Shown here piece by piece: positions 9,558 to 20,898 of a stretch of DNA of 64,000 nucleotides. Numbering within the stretch: position 1 is the first letter of the stretch; each line of letters begins with the position of its first letter. The stretch is from Oreohelix idahoensis (Eukaryota > Mollusca > Gastropoda > Stylommatophora > Oreohelicidae): assembly GCA_024509875.1 (NCBI GenBank), contig JAMPIV010012275.1:60420-124419 (forward strand), given 5' to 3'. The notes below the pieces were generated by a model. That model was not told the origin of the DNA, ran no database searches, and was given only the letters and a program-made list of their open reading frames with translations. Made by a program: the position numbers and the translations under genes.

Positions 9558-11396
9558 GTGAATGAGCTGACCACTCGTTTAAAAACTGGCTGGAAACTTG
9601 CCAATGAAAATTTGAAACAAGCCAGGAAGAAACATGCTGCCTATTATAACAGGAAAGCTAAAGACAGAGATTTGGCTGTGGGAGAGAAGGTACTGCTTCT
9701 TCTACCCGGTAGTCAGAATAAGTTACAAATTGGATGGCAAGGTCCATATACAGTTCTAGAGAAGGTGTCTAGAACCAATTATAAGATAGATAAGAAGGGG
9801 AAAGAAAAAATCTATCATGTGAATCTCCTGAAGAAATATTTGGAAAGAGAACATCAGGAAGAGACACACTTGTTGACCTTGTCCATCGCCATGGAGATGA
9901 AAAAGGAACCACTTTCATCATTTGAATATCCATTACACCCCTGTGAGACAGCGGCACAGGTGAAAATCAGTACACATTTAACGAAAACTCAGAAAGAGAG
10001 AGTGCAACAGGTTCTAGATAATCATGCAGAGGTGTTAACAGACCGACCTGGGCATACAAACTTATTGGAATATGATATGAAACTGATAGACCCCACACCT
10101 GTCTGTATGAAACCATATTCGATTCCTTTTGCTAAGGAGAAAGCTTTGAAGGAAGAGATAGACTATTTGTTGAAGGAAGGAATTATTTCACACAGTGAAT
10201 CTTCGTATAGTTCCGGTGTTGTACTCTTAAGGAAGCCCTCTGGAGAATATAGACTCTGTATAGATTACAGGAGACTGAATGCTATTACAGAAGGACAGGT
10301 GGATCCATTGCCGGATACAAATCAGTTGTTTGCCAGGCTAAATAAAGCTAAATATTTCTCAAAAGTGGATCTGAGTAAAGGATACTATCAGATTCCAGTA
10401 AAGCCTGCGGTTAGACCATACCTAGCTTTTAGTACCTCAGAAGGACACTATGAGTTTAATAGATTGCCATTTGGATTGAAGAATGCGCCTAGTGTCTTCT
10501 CTAGAATGATGAGAAAATTATTGGACCCTCTGAATAACCCATGTATCACAAATTTCATGGATGATATCCTTATAGCAACAGAAACATTTGAGGAACACAT
10601 TGACTCTCTGAACATGCTGTTTAATCGACTTAGGGAAGCGAATTTAACAGCCCGACCAACCAAATGTTGCGTTGGATGTAAAGAATTGGAATTCTTGGGA
10701 CACACAGTTTATCAGGGAAACATGACCCCTGACCCAAAGAATTTAGAGAAACTAAAGAAAGCCCCGAGACCACAAACCAAGAAAGACGTGAGATCCTTTG
10801 TCTCATTATGTGGTTTCTACCAAAAGTATATCAAAAACTTTAATTCCATATGTGCACCGTTAACTGATTTGACACGTAAAGGACATCCAGATCGAATTAC
10901 ATGGACACCACAATGTGAAATGGCTTACCAAGAATTGAAGGAAAAGCTCACAAGTAAACCTATTTTGAAATTACCTGACTTAAGTCAAGAATTCATAGTA
11001 AGGACGGATGCCAGTAATATTGGGTTAGGTGCAACTCTGCTACAGAAATCAGATGCATTGGATGGGGAATTAAGCCCAGTGGCATATGCTAGCAGAAAGT
11101 TGAATAAAGCTGAAACCAATTACTCAACTAGCGAAAAAGAATGTCTTGCAGTAATATGGGCGATAAAGAAATTCAATATTTATCTGTATGGGAAGGCATT
11201 TAAGTTGCAAACGGATCACAAACCTTTGTCGTTTCTAGCACAGGCTAGACATGAGAATTCTAGATTACTCCGTTGGTCTTTATTGATGCAGCCATTTGAG
11301 TTTAGCATAGAGTATATAAGTGGAAAAACAAATCTGGGAGCGGATTTTTTAAGCCGCCATCCGTGTGATGAGAATCACCCTAAACCCCAGGAATAA
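9558..11396 (+). CDS. pol: Pol fragment: integrase C-terminus, reverse transcriptase, RNase H
   Basis: A 612-codon frame, open from 9468 and in a different phase from the upstream gag frame. Residues 1-98 are an integrase C-terminal region (HAAYYNRKAKDR, VGEKVLLLLP, QGPYTVLEKV, YHVNLLKKY). Residues about 170-360 are a gypsy reverse transcriptase with LCIDYRRLN, FSKVDLSKGYYQI, LPFGLKNAP and the catalytic NFMDDIL near residue 332. Residues about 470-600 are RNase H (RTDASNIGLG, TSEKECLAV, LQTDHKPL, ending DFLSRHP). RT and RNase H look intact. The stop is followed within 70 bp by a polypurine tract and the 3' LTR, so RNase H is the last domain and integrase precedes RT. This is the Ty1/copia-like order known in Gmr1-type gypsy elements. 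Confidence 0.95.
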   Translation: MNELTTRLKTGWKLANENLKQARKKHAAYYNRKAKDRDLAVGEKVLLLLPGSQNKLQIGWQGPYTVLEKVSRTNYKIDKKGKEKIYHVNLLKKYLEREHQEETHLLTLSIAMEMKKEPLSSFEYPLHPCETAAQVKISTHLTKTQKERVQQVLDNHAEVLTDRPGHTNLLEYDMKLIDPTPVCMKPYSIPFAKEKALKEEIDYLLKEGIISHSESSYSSGVVLLRKPSGEYRLCIDYRRLNAITEGQVDPLPDTNQLFARLNKAKYFSKVDLSKGYYQIPVKPAVRPYLAFSTSEGHYEFNRLPFGLKNAPSVFSRMMRKLLDPLNNPCITNFMDDILIATETFEEHIDSLNMLFNRLREANLTARPTKCCVGCKELEFLGHTVYQGNMTPDPKNLEKLKKAPRPQTKKDVRSFVSLCGFYQKYIKNFNSICAPLTDLTRKGHPDRITWTPQCEMAYQELKEKLTSKPILKLPDLSQEFIVRTDASNIGLGATLLQKSDALDGELSPVAYASRKLNKAETNYSTSEKECLAVIWAIKKFNIYLYGKAFKLQTDHKPLSFLAQARHENSRLLRWSLLMQPFEFSIEYISGKTNLGADFLSRHPCDENHPKPQE

Positions 11397-11449
11397 TAAA
11401 TTTCTCTATGTGTATATAGAATTATAGACTGACATATAACGTCTGTTTT

Positions 11450-11463
11450 AAGTGGGGAGGATT
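11450..11463 (+). other. polypurine tract
   Basis: AAGTGGGGAGGA directly precedes the TGTCGTG start of the 3' LTR at 11464, as expected for the plus-strand priming site of an LTR retrotransposon. Confidence 0.8.
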
Positions 11464-12097
11464 TGTCGTGAGAAATTCTAATCCACATATATAAATTATC
11501 AGGTAAATGTAAAGCCTAACACATAAATTCAATAAAAGGAAAGAAGAATGGTAAAGAACAGTGCTGTCACAATGACTGTACTCGAAATCCCCCTTGTTTT
11601 CTCCTTCGTCTGCAAATTGTAACGTTTCACGTTGATAGTAAAAGCCTACTGCTTCAATACCCGCTTTCTACGATAAAACGTGTGCTGCCTTTCTAAGAAA
11701 AACCTTGAGATACGCAAGATGACCTAGATTTAAAATTCCATTCATGTCATTTTATACACTATGTTACCAAAACCGAAAGACAGATGGACTAAGAATAGAA
11801 AGAAAGGGAGAGGCTGGAAGCAGGAACGCATGCAACACTAAACACGCGTCTCGCGATACAATTACTACCATCACGCGTGTAAGGCCACAAGCACTAGCCT
11901 TTTTCAAATCGACAGTGATAAAAAACACTACACACACGAGAGTTAGTTTTTAAAAACTCACAAAACGCTTATTAGGAAACATGACATTATACTGGTTTAC
12001 GTTTGAAAACATTACAGTACCCAGACACCACATCGTATTCGAAGTGAACAGGAGGTAGTAGAAAATGCATATTTTGAACGCAGCCACTTAGCCCCAT

Positions 12098-12128
<31 letters not shown>

Positions 12129-13853
12129 GGGTTCCTTAGGACTTGCTGACAAAGAATATGTTAAACGTTACGCAAATAGTCTAGGAATTACCAAATTATA
12201 GCCAAAAGAAATAGTGAGGGATGTCAGACAACACCCAAATCAGAATCGCTCAGTGGCAGATTTTCACCCCACCATTGTACGGGAAATGGGTCTCCATGTT
12301 AAATCCGATTTGATTGGAGCGCAAGAAATGTAAGGCTAAACACGATTAGTCGGGCTATAAATACTATCTTGTGTTGTCAGGGGAAACGGGAGTAGGAGTA
12401 CTTTTTTTCAAACGATTGGGTAAACATGGCACGATTGGTTAGACCCGAGAATATAGTCAATCAGAGGCGTCAGGTCACCACCACATGTTCAAATAAACTT
12501 ACTACAGAACCAGTGCGTTGAGCACCAGTGCATATTTTTCTAAATAAAAGCCTGGGACATCGGCAGATCGAAGTTGTGCTATATTCATTGCCATTCAACG
12601 TAACTGTGTATTATTCCATGAATTGTGGTAAGCTTGACATATTCAATATCTTTTTAATGAAAATTGAATGTAAATTGATAATTTCTGTCTGTATATATGT
12701 GTGGTTCAGTAGCGAACAACCTGAACAGAAGGTGTCGGAGGAAAGTAAAACTGCATGGAATTGCCAAACAGTACACTGACACCTATATTATTGACTAGAA
12801 AGAAATAATGCTGGAATTGCAGAGGCGTAGTAACCATTAGGGAGGAATATACTGGTGTAGATTATTTCAGATGAAGCTGACAGTTGGCCTACCGCTCTGA
12901 ACTCAGTGTTTGTTATGTATTGTGTTCAGTCTGTAAATAGATTATAAATTAGTTATGAAGTAGGAGGTACAACCTTCTTGTTTCAGGGACTGTGGTCCTA
13001 AAGTTATTGAGCAGCACCTGGTCAGAGCTTTGCTGAATCCAGAGGCGGACAGCATACTCCTTGGTCCATATAGCAAACAGTGAGGTGTCTCCAGAACACA
13101 GGGGAGCAATCGAGCAGAGGAGTCTTTTCCTGCCGACATCACTAAAGATAAGCCTATGTGGCCAGCGGAGCTCAACATTATGTAACCCCATCTTAAACTG
13201 ACATTGTATAAAAATAAGAGGGGAAATTAATTGTTTTAATGCCAGGAACTGAGAACATCTCCAATACTAGTTCCAACAGAAACAAACACTTGAAGTCATG
13301 ATGACAAATAACAACATAGCTTGAAAAAAACAAAACCAGTATTACCTCATATTACTACTACACCACTGACACACATAGAATAATATTAATAAAATATGTC
13401 ACTACAAGGTTCATATTCATAAATTCTGTACATATAGATTGTAATTAAAATTGATTGTGATTCCTGGTTCACTTTGTAGTTGAATCAGGACATATATATT
13501 AATGAAAGTACTGAATACATATTTATATTTGAAAATTTACCAGTGACTCATTTAAGATAGTTTTAGAGAGTGTTACATGTGTGTGAGTGTCACAGTGTTG
13601 TCAAGTGTGGTGGAATAAATTACATTGTTTATCTGTCTGTTGTTGTTGTGACTTACACTTCATCATATACATACCCTAGACATTTAACGTAGTCATCACA
13701 CTATTCCATAATAATTCTGACTGAGGCATAATGTGGTAGCAAGTAAGGTTATCTGTAAAACACTACACCTATTAGATACAGATACCTTCACAGCTGATCT
13801 CAGTCAGTACACTAAGTCCCCTATAAATATTTATAACATCCCACTTTACCACA
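11464..13853 (+). repeat. 3' LTR of the Gmr1-like element
   Basis: A 2390-bp partner of 4883-7282 with the same TG and CA ends. It contains a (TA)n expansion at about 12102-12127. It is followed by the target duplication ATGAC and then by the continuation of the inverted-repeat arm. Confidence 0.93.
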
Positions 13854-14341
13854 ATGACAAGAAACTTAGATCAGGGAAAAAAAGCATTGGAACCCTGAGA
13901 TAGCTCTATTCACACCACACAACCTTTTCCCACACCTGGATAAATCATGAGTGACTGTGATTGCAGTCAGGAATCTAGCTACTGTAGGTAAAACCACCAT
14001 GAACTAACAACTTCATAAAAGTCCTAATGATACAAAAATCAATAACTTTGTAGAACCACTGAACTTAAATCAATTACTTACGATGAACTTTCAGTAACTG
14101 TGTAGACAAGATTGAACTGTATACAAATGACATTTTGTTTTCATCAGTAAAGGTTCATTGTAATTTTTTTCTGAAATCAAGATTAGTGTTGTTGACTTTT
14201 CTTTGATGTTACTGTGATGTCTAATACATGTTTGCTTGTGGTGGATGTGTATAAATAACTTATTATGTTACGTATTTGTTGATTGTGGTTACATATTGAG
14301 CACAGGTTACATTGATGTTAAAAAGTTGTAAAGCATTACTG

Positions 14342-15779
14342 CTGATATCTCTTTTTTTTGTATTGAGATCTACTGCGACTATTATTACCTCTGAAGTTAT
14401 CAGAGTTATTATTATCTCTGAAGTTATTATGTTCTCTATTATAACTGTTATCCTGGTTTGAACTCCAGTTTCCATAATTATTATCATGTCCACATTGATG
14501 TGAACATCTATTAGATTGGTTTTGAGGTCTTCGCGAGGAATAGCCTCTATTATTATATCCTCTTCTGAAATGCCTATAATTATTAGGTTGGAAGTAACGA
14601 GGACTGTCAGCTCGTCTCCAATTCTTCAAAGAAGAATCACCATGAAATTGATTGCCATAATTCTGAACATAATTATGGTCACTCTTCTTACCAAAATTTT
14701 GTTGAGTACCCTGGAATTTACGAACAAAATTTGGACCATATGGTGCTGCTGAAGCAACTGGCAAACCTTCTTTCACTTTAGAGTTACTAATGGTTATGTG
14801 AGGGTGCGCAGTGACATATTGGCAACAGAATTCTTCCATTTCTTTTATGGTTTTTAGGTTTACGCTCATGTAGGAAAGCAAGAAAAGACTCATTGACAGA
14901 AGACATAACTTTGTCCCTAAGTATTAAGTCCATAAGTGCTTCAAAAGTATGTTCTGTCTTAGACAGCTCAACCCAACGTGTAAAAGTGAGACGTATTTTT
15001 GCTATAAATTTGGAGAATTCCACTCCAGTCTCTGGCAACATATTTTTAAATTGCAGATGATAGCCGTCTTCATTAAATTGGTACTTCTTTAACAAAGCGG
15101 CCCTGACAACCTCATAATTGTTCTTGTCAGGATCATCCACCATGCTCAACATACCCAGAGCTTCACCTCTTAGTATCCCTGACAACTGATAAACATATAG
15201 TGATTTGTCTATGTTATGTGTTCTACATGAACGTTCAAATCTGTCCAGATAGAACGTTATGTCATCACTGGAAGGACTAAATGCTGGTAGCTTAATCTTA
15301 AAAGTGTTATCATTAGCCTTATCAGAAGATGAACCCTTATTTGGATCATTAGCATTACCCATGTTCATCAATTTCAACTTTTCCAACTCTAAAGCTAAGA
15401 GTTTTTCTTCATGCTCCATTTTTGCTTTTCTCTCATCAGCCTCTCTTTGTAACTTCCTTTCCTCAGCCTCAGCTTCTCTTTGTAACCTTTTCTCTTCAGC
15501 CTCTTTTTCTAGTCTTTTATTTTCAGCATCCAGTTGTAATTTTCTCTCTTCAGCTTCTCTTTTCTGTTTTTCCATTTCCATCTGGAATTTCCTTTCATCT
15601 GCCTGCATCTGCAGTCTCAGATTCTCAGCATCTAATTTCTTTTGCTCAGTTTCTGCTTTCTGTCTCTTTTCCTCAGACTTCAGCGCCTTGTTATATAAAG
15701 CAGTCGCATATTCCTCCAATTTATCACCAGTCTTTCCAAGGGATTTACCCTGCTCAATAAAGTACTCAAGTGTAGACAT
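14342..15779 (-). pseudogene. gag pseudogene of a second gypsy element
   Basis: On the minus strand, ATG at 15779 opens MSTLEYFIEQGKSL, nearly the same start as the gag at 49118. A long charged coiled coil follows (LDAENLRLQ, KEAEEKRLQREAE), then a Gag core (LPAFSPSSDDITFYLDRFE, VVRAALLKKYQ, FTRWVELSKTE, SFLAFLHERKPKN). A one-base shift at about 14851-14858 moves the rest into another frame: EMEEFCCQY, then a tail rich in N, R, G and Y (YNNRGYSSRRPQNQ). The frame is cut off at 14341 by the inverted-repeat arm, so no pol follows. The gag of the element at 46485-51196 ends at a similar point. Confidence 0.85.
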
Positions 15780-17212
15780 GTTGTCTAAAAATATGAGTCC
15801 AAAACCTGAAATAATTAACTGTCTTATTTCAAACTTAATAGTAACAAGTCTTAAATCAAGCACTTGTATACTCACAACACATTAACCCAATCTCTGTGGG
15901 AAACAAGCCTATTGTAAAGAACTTGTATATCAACTGTATTGCAACATCAACAATCAATTCTCTCTCATAGGTGCACTTCACAGCTATCAGTGCATCACTC
16001 TATGACCTTCAGTTAATTATCACCAGTGTATTACACAACTAATTGTGTATCAGCATAATCCATCGATTAATTACTATAAGTGTATTCCACAGCTAATAAT
16101 GAATGATTACAATAACACTGTAAACAAGAACAATGTAAACAATAACAATGTAAACAATAACAAAGATCAGAAATAATACAAAAACATTCGCAGAAATCAA
16201 CTAAAATAAACAGCAAAAAGTAAAGAAAATATCACAAAAAATGTGATGATATCTGCGAGAAGATGACAAAAAACACAAGACACCACAGTGTATAAATATA
16301 AATGGTGTAAAGAACTAAACAATAGGAAAGAGGAGACCTACAAATACCAACAAATCAAAACAAAACTAAAGAATGCGAAAAAATGACGAAAACAAAACTG
16401 CACATGTCGTCACAACTAAATAAATATAGCAACAAAAGTCGCTAGCAAATTTCTCAAAGGAAATTTGCAGAGTCCCTATAGAAAACGCTCTTAATAGACA
16501 ACCTCTGTTACGTGGTATAATCTAAAAGGAGACACCGCTCAACCGAAAACCCACTAAAATATAAACATATAAATAACATATAAACATATAACATATAACA
16601 ATATGACAAAAGAATGTGAAGAAACAGAAGGCTCAGTAGAAGTATAAGGGCACAGTTCACAAACAAAACAGGCCACTTAACTTATGGTAATCCAATCCTC
16701 AGTACAGCAGAAAAAACAGATGACAATCAGCGTCCTAAGGAATGAAGATCCAACGATGATCGTACATCTGAACTGCTTCAAAACTGCCACGACGATGGTA
16801 CTTGAGCTTCTGAACGGTAATGAGATACGGTACTTGGCCTTCTCAGTTCAAGAACTCGTAAGATTGTGGAACTTGGCCTTCTCAAAACGACAGCAACAAC
16901 TTGATTCCTAGACAGCAGCAACTTGATCTTCGAAGGAACGTTACAGTTCTAAATATATGCTGCAACGCCGGGTACTGTCAATTTTCTTGAGTCAGCTTCA
17001 GCCAAAAAGTGAAGTTCCAATGAGCTACCGGGCAACGCCGAGTACTTTCAGGATTCTGTATGTAGATGTCTTGGAGAATGCTGTATGTTGATATCTTGTA
17101 GAATGTAGCGGGTAAGGGACCCCGTGTATGCTGGCACCAGACCAAACCAGCTTATGGCGACCAAATGTTGAAGGTGGCGTATGATATTCTTTTTGGACTG
17201 GCCACCAAATAT
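15780..17212 (-). other. gypsy leader between LTR and gag, with PBS-like motifs
   Basis: A 1.43-kb region with no coding frame, equivalent in size to the 1.49-kb leader at 47633-49117. Both contain a GGGTTTTCGGTTG block (here at 16540-16552 in reverse). On the minus strand a TTTGGTGGCCAG motif at about 17207-17195 follows the inferred LTR end, matching the primer-site position in two other elements of this window. A second, imperfect copy (TTTGGTCGCC) lies at about 17164-17155. Confidence 0.6.
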
Positions 17213-18400
17213 TGAATGGTGATTTTTATCTCTTCTTGCCAAAATATATAGAGTTGCAATTTTGGCACTTGAAGTGTAGAGTATCACCATCAGACACCAG
17301 GGATGATGAAGGCGGAGAAGTATGGTGTCTTTGGGTCTGGTTTGTGTATAGTATATAGATGTGTAGTCAAACAGGTACAGTTCCCAACAGGGACGTCACA
17401 TCAACTCACGTAGAAAGTCAATGAATATTATAATGGATAGTGACGTTTCCATCATTTATTAGGATGCCACAATGACAAGGTGCGTAGACATTAATATGCA
17501 GGTACATTACAGGTACTGTAGAACAGTCATCATTACATCAACATGGTCAGCACAACACTGGACAGCAGACAGCATCATAATAATGGTGAATTATATGAGT
17601 ATCAGTACATCATAAGCGGCTGTAAATGTAGTCAGGTGGAAACCTCCATCCCTTTCTATAATAGCCGGAATATATATGCGTAGGAGATCAAATCCACTCT
17701 CCTTTTTCTGACCCCAGCAAGACAGGCATATCTTCTGAAGTACATAAACAATGTCCTCTAAGTTCCTTTAGTCAACCAAGGTATCAAACCTAGACCGAGC
17801 AGCAGAGTTCAACAAGTAATAGTCCTTAGGACATGCACTAACCCGATGCATAACAACGTGGTGATTCGTGAGCTGAGAAACTTCTCATAACGTAGACTCT
17901 TTAGTAAACAGGCTACAAAAATGTCAATCTCGAAAGATGGCGATAATGTTAATCAAATGGAACAATTACCTTCTCTTCAGGAAATAAACACATAACTCAC
18001 ACGCCTCCAGGCGCTTCGAATCACAAAGGGGATATCATCTCAGAGGAACAAACAATATATAGGACTTTCCTTTCCCTGAACAATATAATCACAGACGCTG
18101 AAAAAGCGTCCTGCTCTCTCGATCAAATCTGCCACACTGCTGGGCGGAAGCCTATTCAAACCACAACCAACATCTGACATGCGCAGACGTGCTTCCCATG
18201 AGAACAATTCAGACAACTTCGATGCCTGGGCATATACTCAGAAAAGATACAATTCAACGCTTTATAAGGATAGGAATAAGCAACATTGCAAGTTGCCAAA
18301 CGTTTCTAAGAAAACGAAGGACCTGTTCACTCCTTAAAAGGACATGACCCAAGATCGGTCAAACATTAATAACCGGCAACCGTTGGGCACAAGAACAGGT
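17213..18400 (-). repeat. probable 5' LTR of the second gypsy element (right boundary uncertain)
   Basis: The left boundary is inferred from the primer-site motif and a TG at 17213-17214. Content resembles the LTR at 33458-34832 in places: GCCTCCAGGC near 18003, a TGACATGCGCAGA block at about 18175, and GGGCGGAA. No second LTR exists in the window, so the outer end cannot be set; by analogy with LTRs of 1.15-1.38 kb it lies between about 18.35 and 18.6 kb. Confidence 0.5.
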
Positions 18401-19813
18401 AACCACTTAAATTCCAAGAGTTATATACCTTGCATTACCAAAAATTAAAGTACACTGATAACATTGCAAAATTCTTGTGCAATAAAAGTCCTTTGTCCGT
18501 GATCCACCTCCATATAATGATTTGTTCGTATGCAAAACCACTAAGTAATATATCAATCTGTACATTAAAACAATTCCATTCATCCTTCCTTATGTTCTTG
18601 GTAAGTGTGTCATTTCCTTAAGAAATAATTCTTTATATACATTTCCGAACCTACAGACACACTTTGGCCATTTTTCTGCATTATTTTAAACATTTCACAA
18701 GGCTGGCCTTATTCTCCAGAATTACACACCTGCCTGTAAGTCCGCCAGCAACACACCATATTTTCTAACACAGTCTACACACTTCAGAGTGCACAAATGA
18801 ATTAATTATTTAAACTAAACAGATATAGATATGTTCTTTCTTACCCTCAGGCATACACAGATGAGCTGTTAATGGTATCTATGGTCTGCTCTTCAGATGC
18901 AAATGGCAAAGGCACACTTCATTAACACTTTTACCGTGTCTTATGCTCGCTGTGCTTTTCAAATCTTATGGCCTCAATTTAGCAAGGGCAAGGTCTATTT
19001 ATACAGCACATCTGCCTTATCGGATGACAGTAGTTAAGGGGGTTTTGCGAATCTCAAAATGAGGCAAAATTGGTCTCGCTGTTCAATTATGAAAAACTAT
19101 TATTTCAATTATCTTTCTTATTTCTGGAGCGATTCTCCTCAACTAAAGCTTTAAATATTCTTTGCATTTTTCTACATCTTCCTATTTAGTAGTCTTTTAC
19201 ATTCTTAAGTGCATTTATTTATATGCTTACTTTAAACAAAAATTTTTGGACTAGTCCCAATATTTGGATGCATTCAATCAGAGATTTCTCTTAAGATATT
19301 ACTTTACGTGAATATCTTTACACCTACCTCTAAAACAACATTCCTAATGTCGAATTAGTAACCTCTTACAGGTGGTACTTTCTTCCTGATGCTGTAATTA
19401 AATAGCATCTTCCACTCGTCTGCACATATTGGGACTTCATTTTTATTTCCAAGGCTGTAGTAAACACGGCCTAATGAAGCATTTTGATTGGTTATTGTAT
19501 GAAGCAGTTCTAAAATGTATGGCTTGTGGTTCCATCAGAGTAAATCAGAATTCGTGTTGTGAGACAGACGTCACTTTACGACGAATATTGTAAGTGAAAA
19601 AGGAAAGGAGAGAATGAAGTAATGGAAAATGATAAAGTATTTATTTTAAAAAAGCATATTTGTTTATGGCTAATGCAGTTGTATTAGGACCCACCATTTG
19701 ACAGTGATTATTGCTGTGAAGTAATGCTGCTTAGATATTGGTGTAAATATATGTAGTATGTCTTTATAGTCTTAAAATGATACCCATCATCTGCTATATT
19801 TCATTGCCTTCAG
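18401..19813. other. no gene seen (intron or intergenic)
   Basis: AT-rich sequence with only short chance frames and no recognised transposon ends. It leads into the acceptor of the exon at 19814. Confidence 0.5.
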
Positions 19814-19882
19814 GTTGAAAGAAATATGGAATCTAATGTCACACGTCTAATTACAGAAATGAAGCAGGAAACAGACTATGAG
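19814..19882 (+). CDS. candidate host exon, paralogue of 30980 and 31475
   Basis: Flanked by a CAG acceptor (19811-19813, after TTGCCTT) and donor GTATGT at 19883. It is exactly 69 nt, phase 0 at both ends, and reads VERNMESNVTRLITEMKQET then DYE. The two exons at 30980 and 31475 have the same length, phase and splice sites and share R.N.E.NVT.L..E.KQETD. Conservation of reading frame and splice sites across three copies, with the intron also homologous, supports a real coding exon. The ..KQETD ending is reminiscent of acidic linkers in zinc-finger proteins, but function is unknown. Confidence 0.6.
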
Positions 19883-20173
19883 GTATGTCAAATATTTATG
19901 CCCCATGTAATTCCCCTGGGTCTCTGAAGAGACAAAGAAAGAATATGCCTACTACACTCTTGAGCATATCGTACAAAGTGAGTTGTGGGTGGGGGCTGGC
20001 TACCTCATTATGTTAAACAAATTGTCACAGACTCCACTGCTGCAAGTGTATGTGAATGCTTGGTGCAGGCTTCTAACAAGTGGTCCAGCTGTAATGGTGG
20101 CTGTATGCTCTGTTAGGAGCACAAAAAGAAGATGAATGAAAATATTGACATTTGGAAGCTTTCAAGGGTGCAT

Positions 20174-20724
20174 TCTTCTTCTTTGATCCTTAGCCGCTGA
20201 CTGTCAAAGAAGTCAGTGGCCATCATGCCTGTGGCATCTTGTAGGGCAACAACAAATTGATTCCACTTTGCTCGGTCGGGGGCCATCGTTTGTGCAGTGC
20301 CCCAACTCTGGTTCATTCTTTGCATCTCAGCCTCGCAGTACTCCGCAGGATGTTTTTGGTCAGCCTCTCTTTCGTTTTCCTTCAGGGGTCCATAGCATAG
20401 CTGTTCATGAGATGGCATCGGTGTCTCTTCGGAGGACATGGCCAACCAAACTCCAGCGTCTGCCAGCTATGATGGTATGCATGTCCTCTTGCTTGCTCTG
20501 AGTAGGCAGATCTTGGCTGGTGATCGTATTCGGCCAAAAGATTCAGAGAATTTTTCTTAGGCAGGTTGTGTGAAAAGAGGACAATTTTGACATTTCCTTC
20601 TCTGTTACTCTCCAGCATTCCACACCATAGAGAAGAACTGAAAGCACACAGCTCTTATATAATCTTAATTTTGTGCTTGTGCTGTACTGAGAGGACTTCC
20701 AAATGTTGTTTAGACTATAAAGGA
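20174..20724 (-). mobile_element. 5'-truncated LINE (GAA-tailed family)
   Basis: On the minus strand it codes for the end of a LINE ORF2: YSTSTKLRLYKSCVLSVLLYG, then CEAEMQRMNQSWG and DRAKWNQFVVALQDATG, broken by frame changes. The 3' end has a TTC run (GAA tail). It is flanked by GTGCAT (20168-20173 and 20725-20730), a likely target duplication. The paralogous introns at about 31100 and 56462 carry uninterrupted GATGTATG at this point, so they are empty sites. It belongs to the same family as 23121-24013. Confidence 0.82.
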
Positions 20725-20898
20725 GTGCATGGTATAGTGTTAAATTTGTGAGAAAAAAAAAGAATGTTTTTGCAATTTGCTGGTTATGTAAAGAAATGAT
20801 TTTGAACAATTTTACGTGATCATTTTCATAATTTATTTTGATCTAAACTGGGAATTTGTTCACTGAAGTCTTAGTTAAGCCTAATTATATGTATTTAC

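Larger units (their letters stand above)
4883..13853 (+). mobile_element. Ty3/gypsy LTR retrotransposon, Gmr1-like domain order
   Basis: An 8.97-kb element bounded by two LTRs of about 2.4 kb, each starting TGTCGTG and ending TACCACA. It is flanked by the 5-bp duplication ATGAC (4878-4882 and 13854-13858). The internal part codes for gag, an integrase zinc-binding segment, an integrase C-terminus, then reverse transcriptase and RNase H. Integrase upstream of RT is the reverse of the usual Ty3/gypsy order and is the defining trait of Gmr1-like elements. The protease and the integrase DDE core are not detectable, so this copy is probably non-autonomous. The near-identical LTRs indicate a young insertion. 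Confidence 0.93.
3576..14341 (-). repeat. right arm of large inverted repeat, split by an LTR retrotransposon
   Basis: 3576-4882 is the reverse complement of about 1535-3070, and 13859-14341 that of about 1046-1530. The arm is interrupted by the element at 4883-13853 and its ATGAC duplication. The left arm at 1529-1533 (GTCAT on the plus strand) preserves the empty site. The arm lacks the MITE found in the left arm. Homology ends abruptly at 14341, where the gag fragment of another element begins. Confidence 0.88.
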
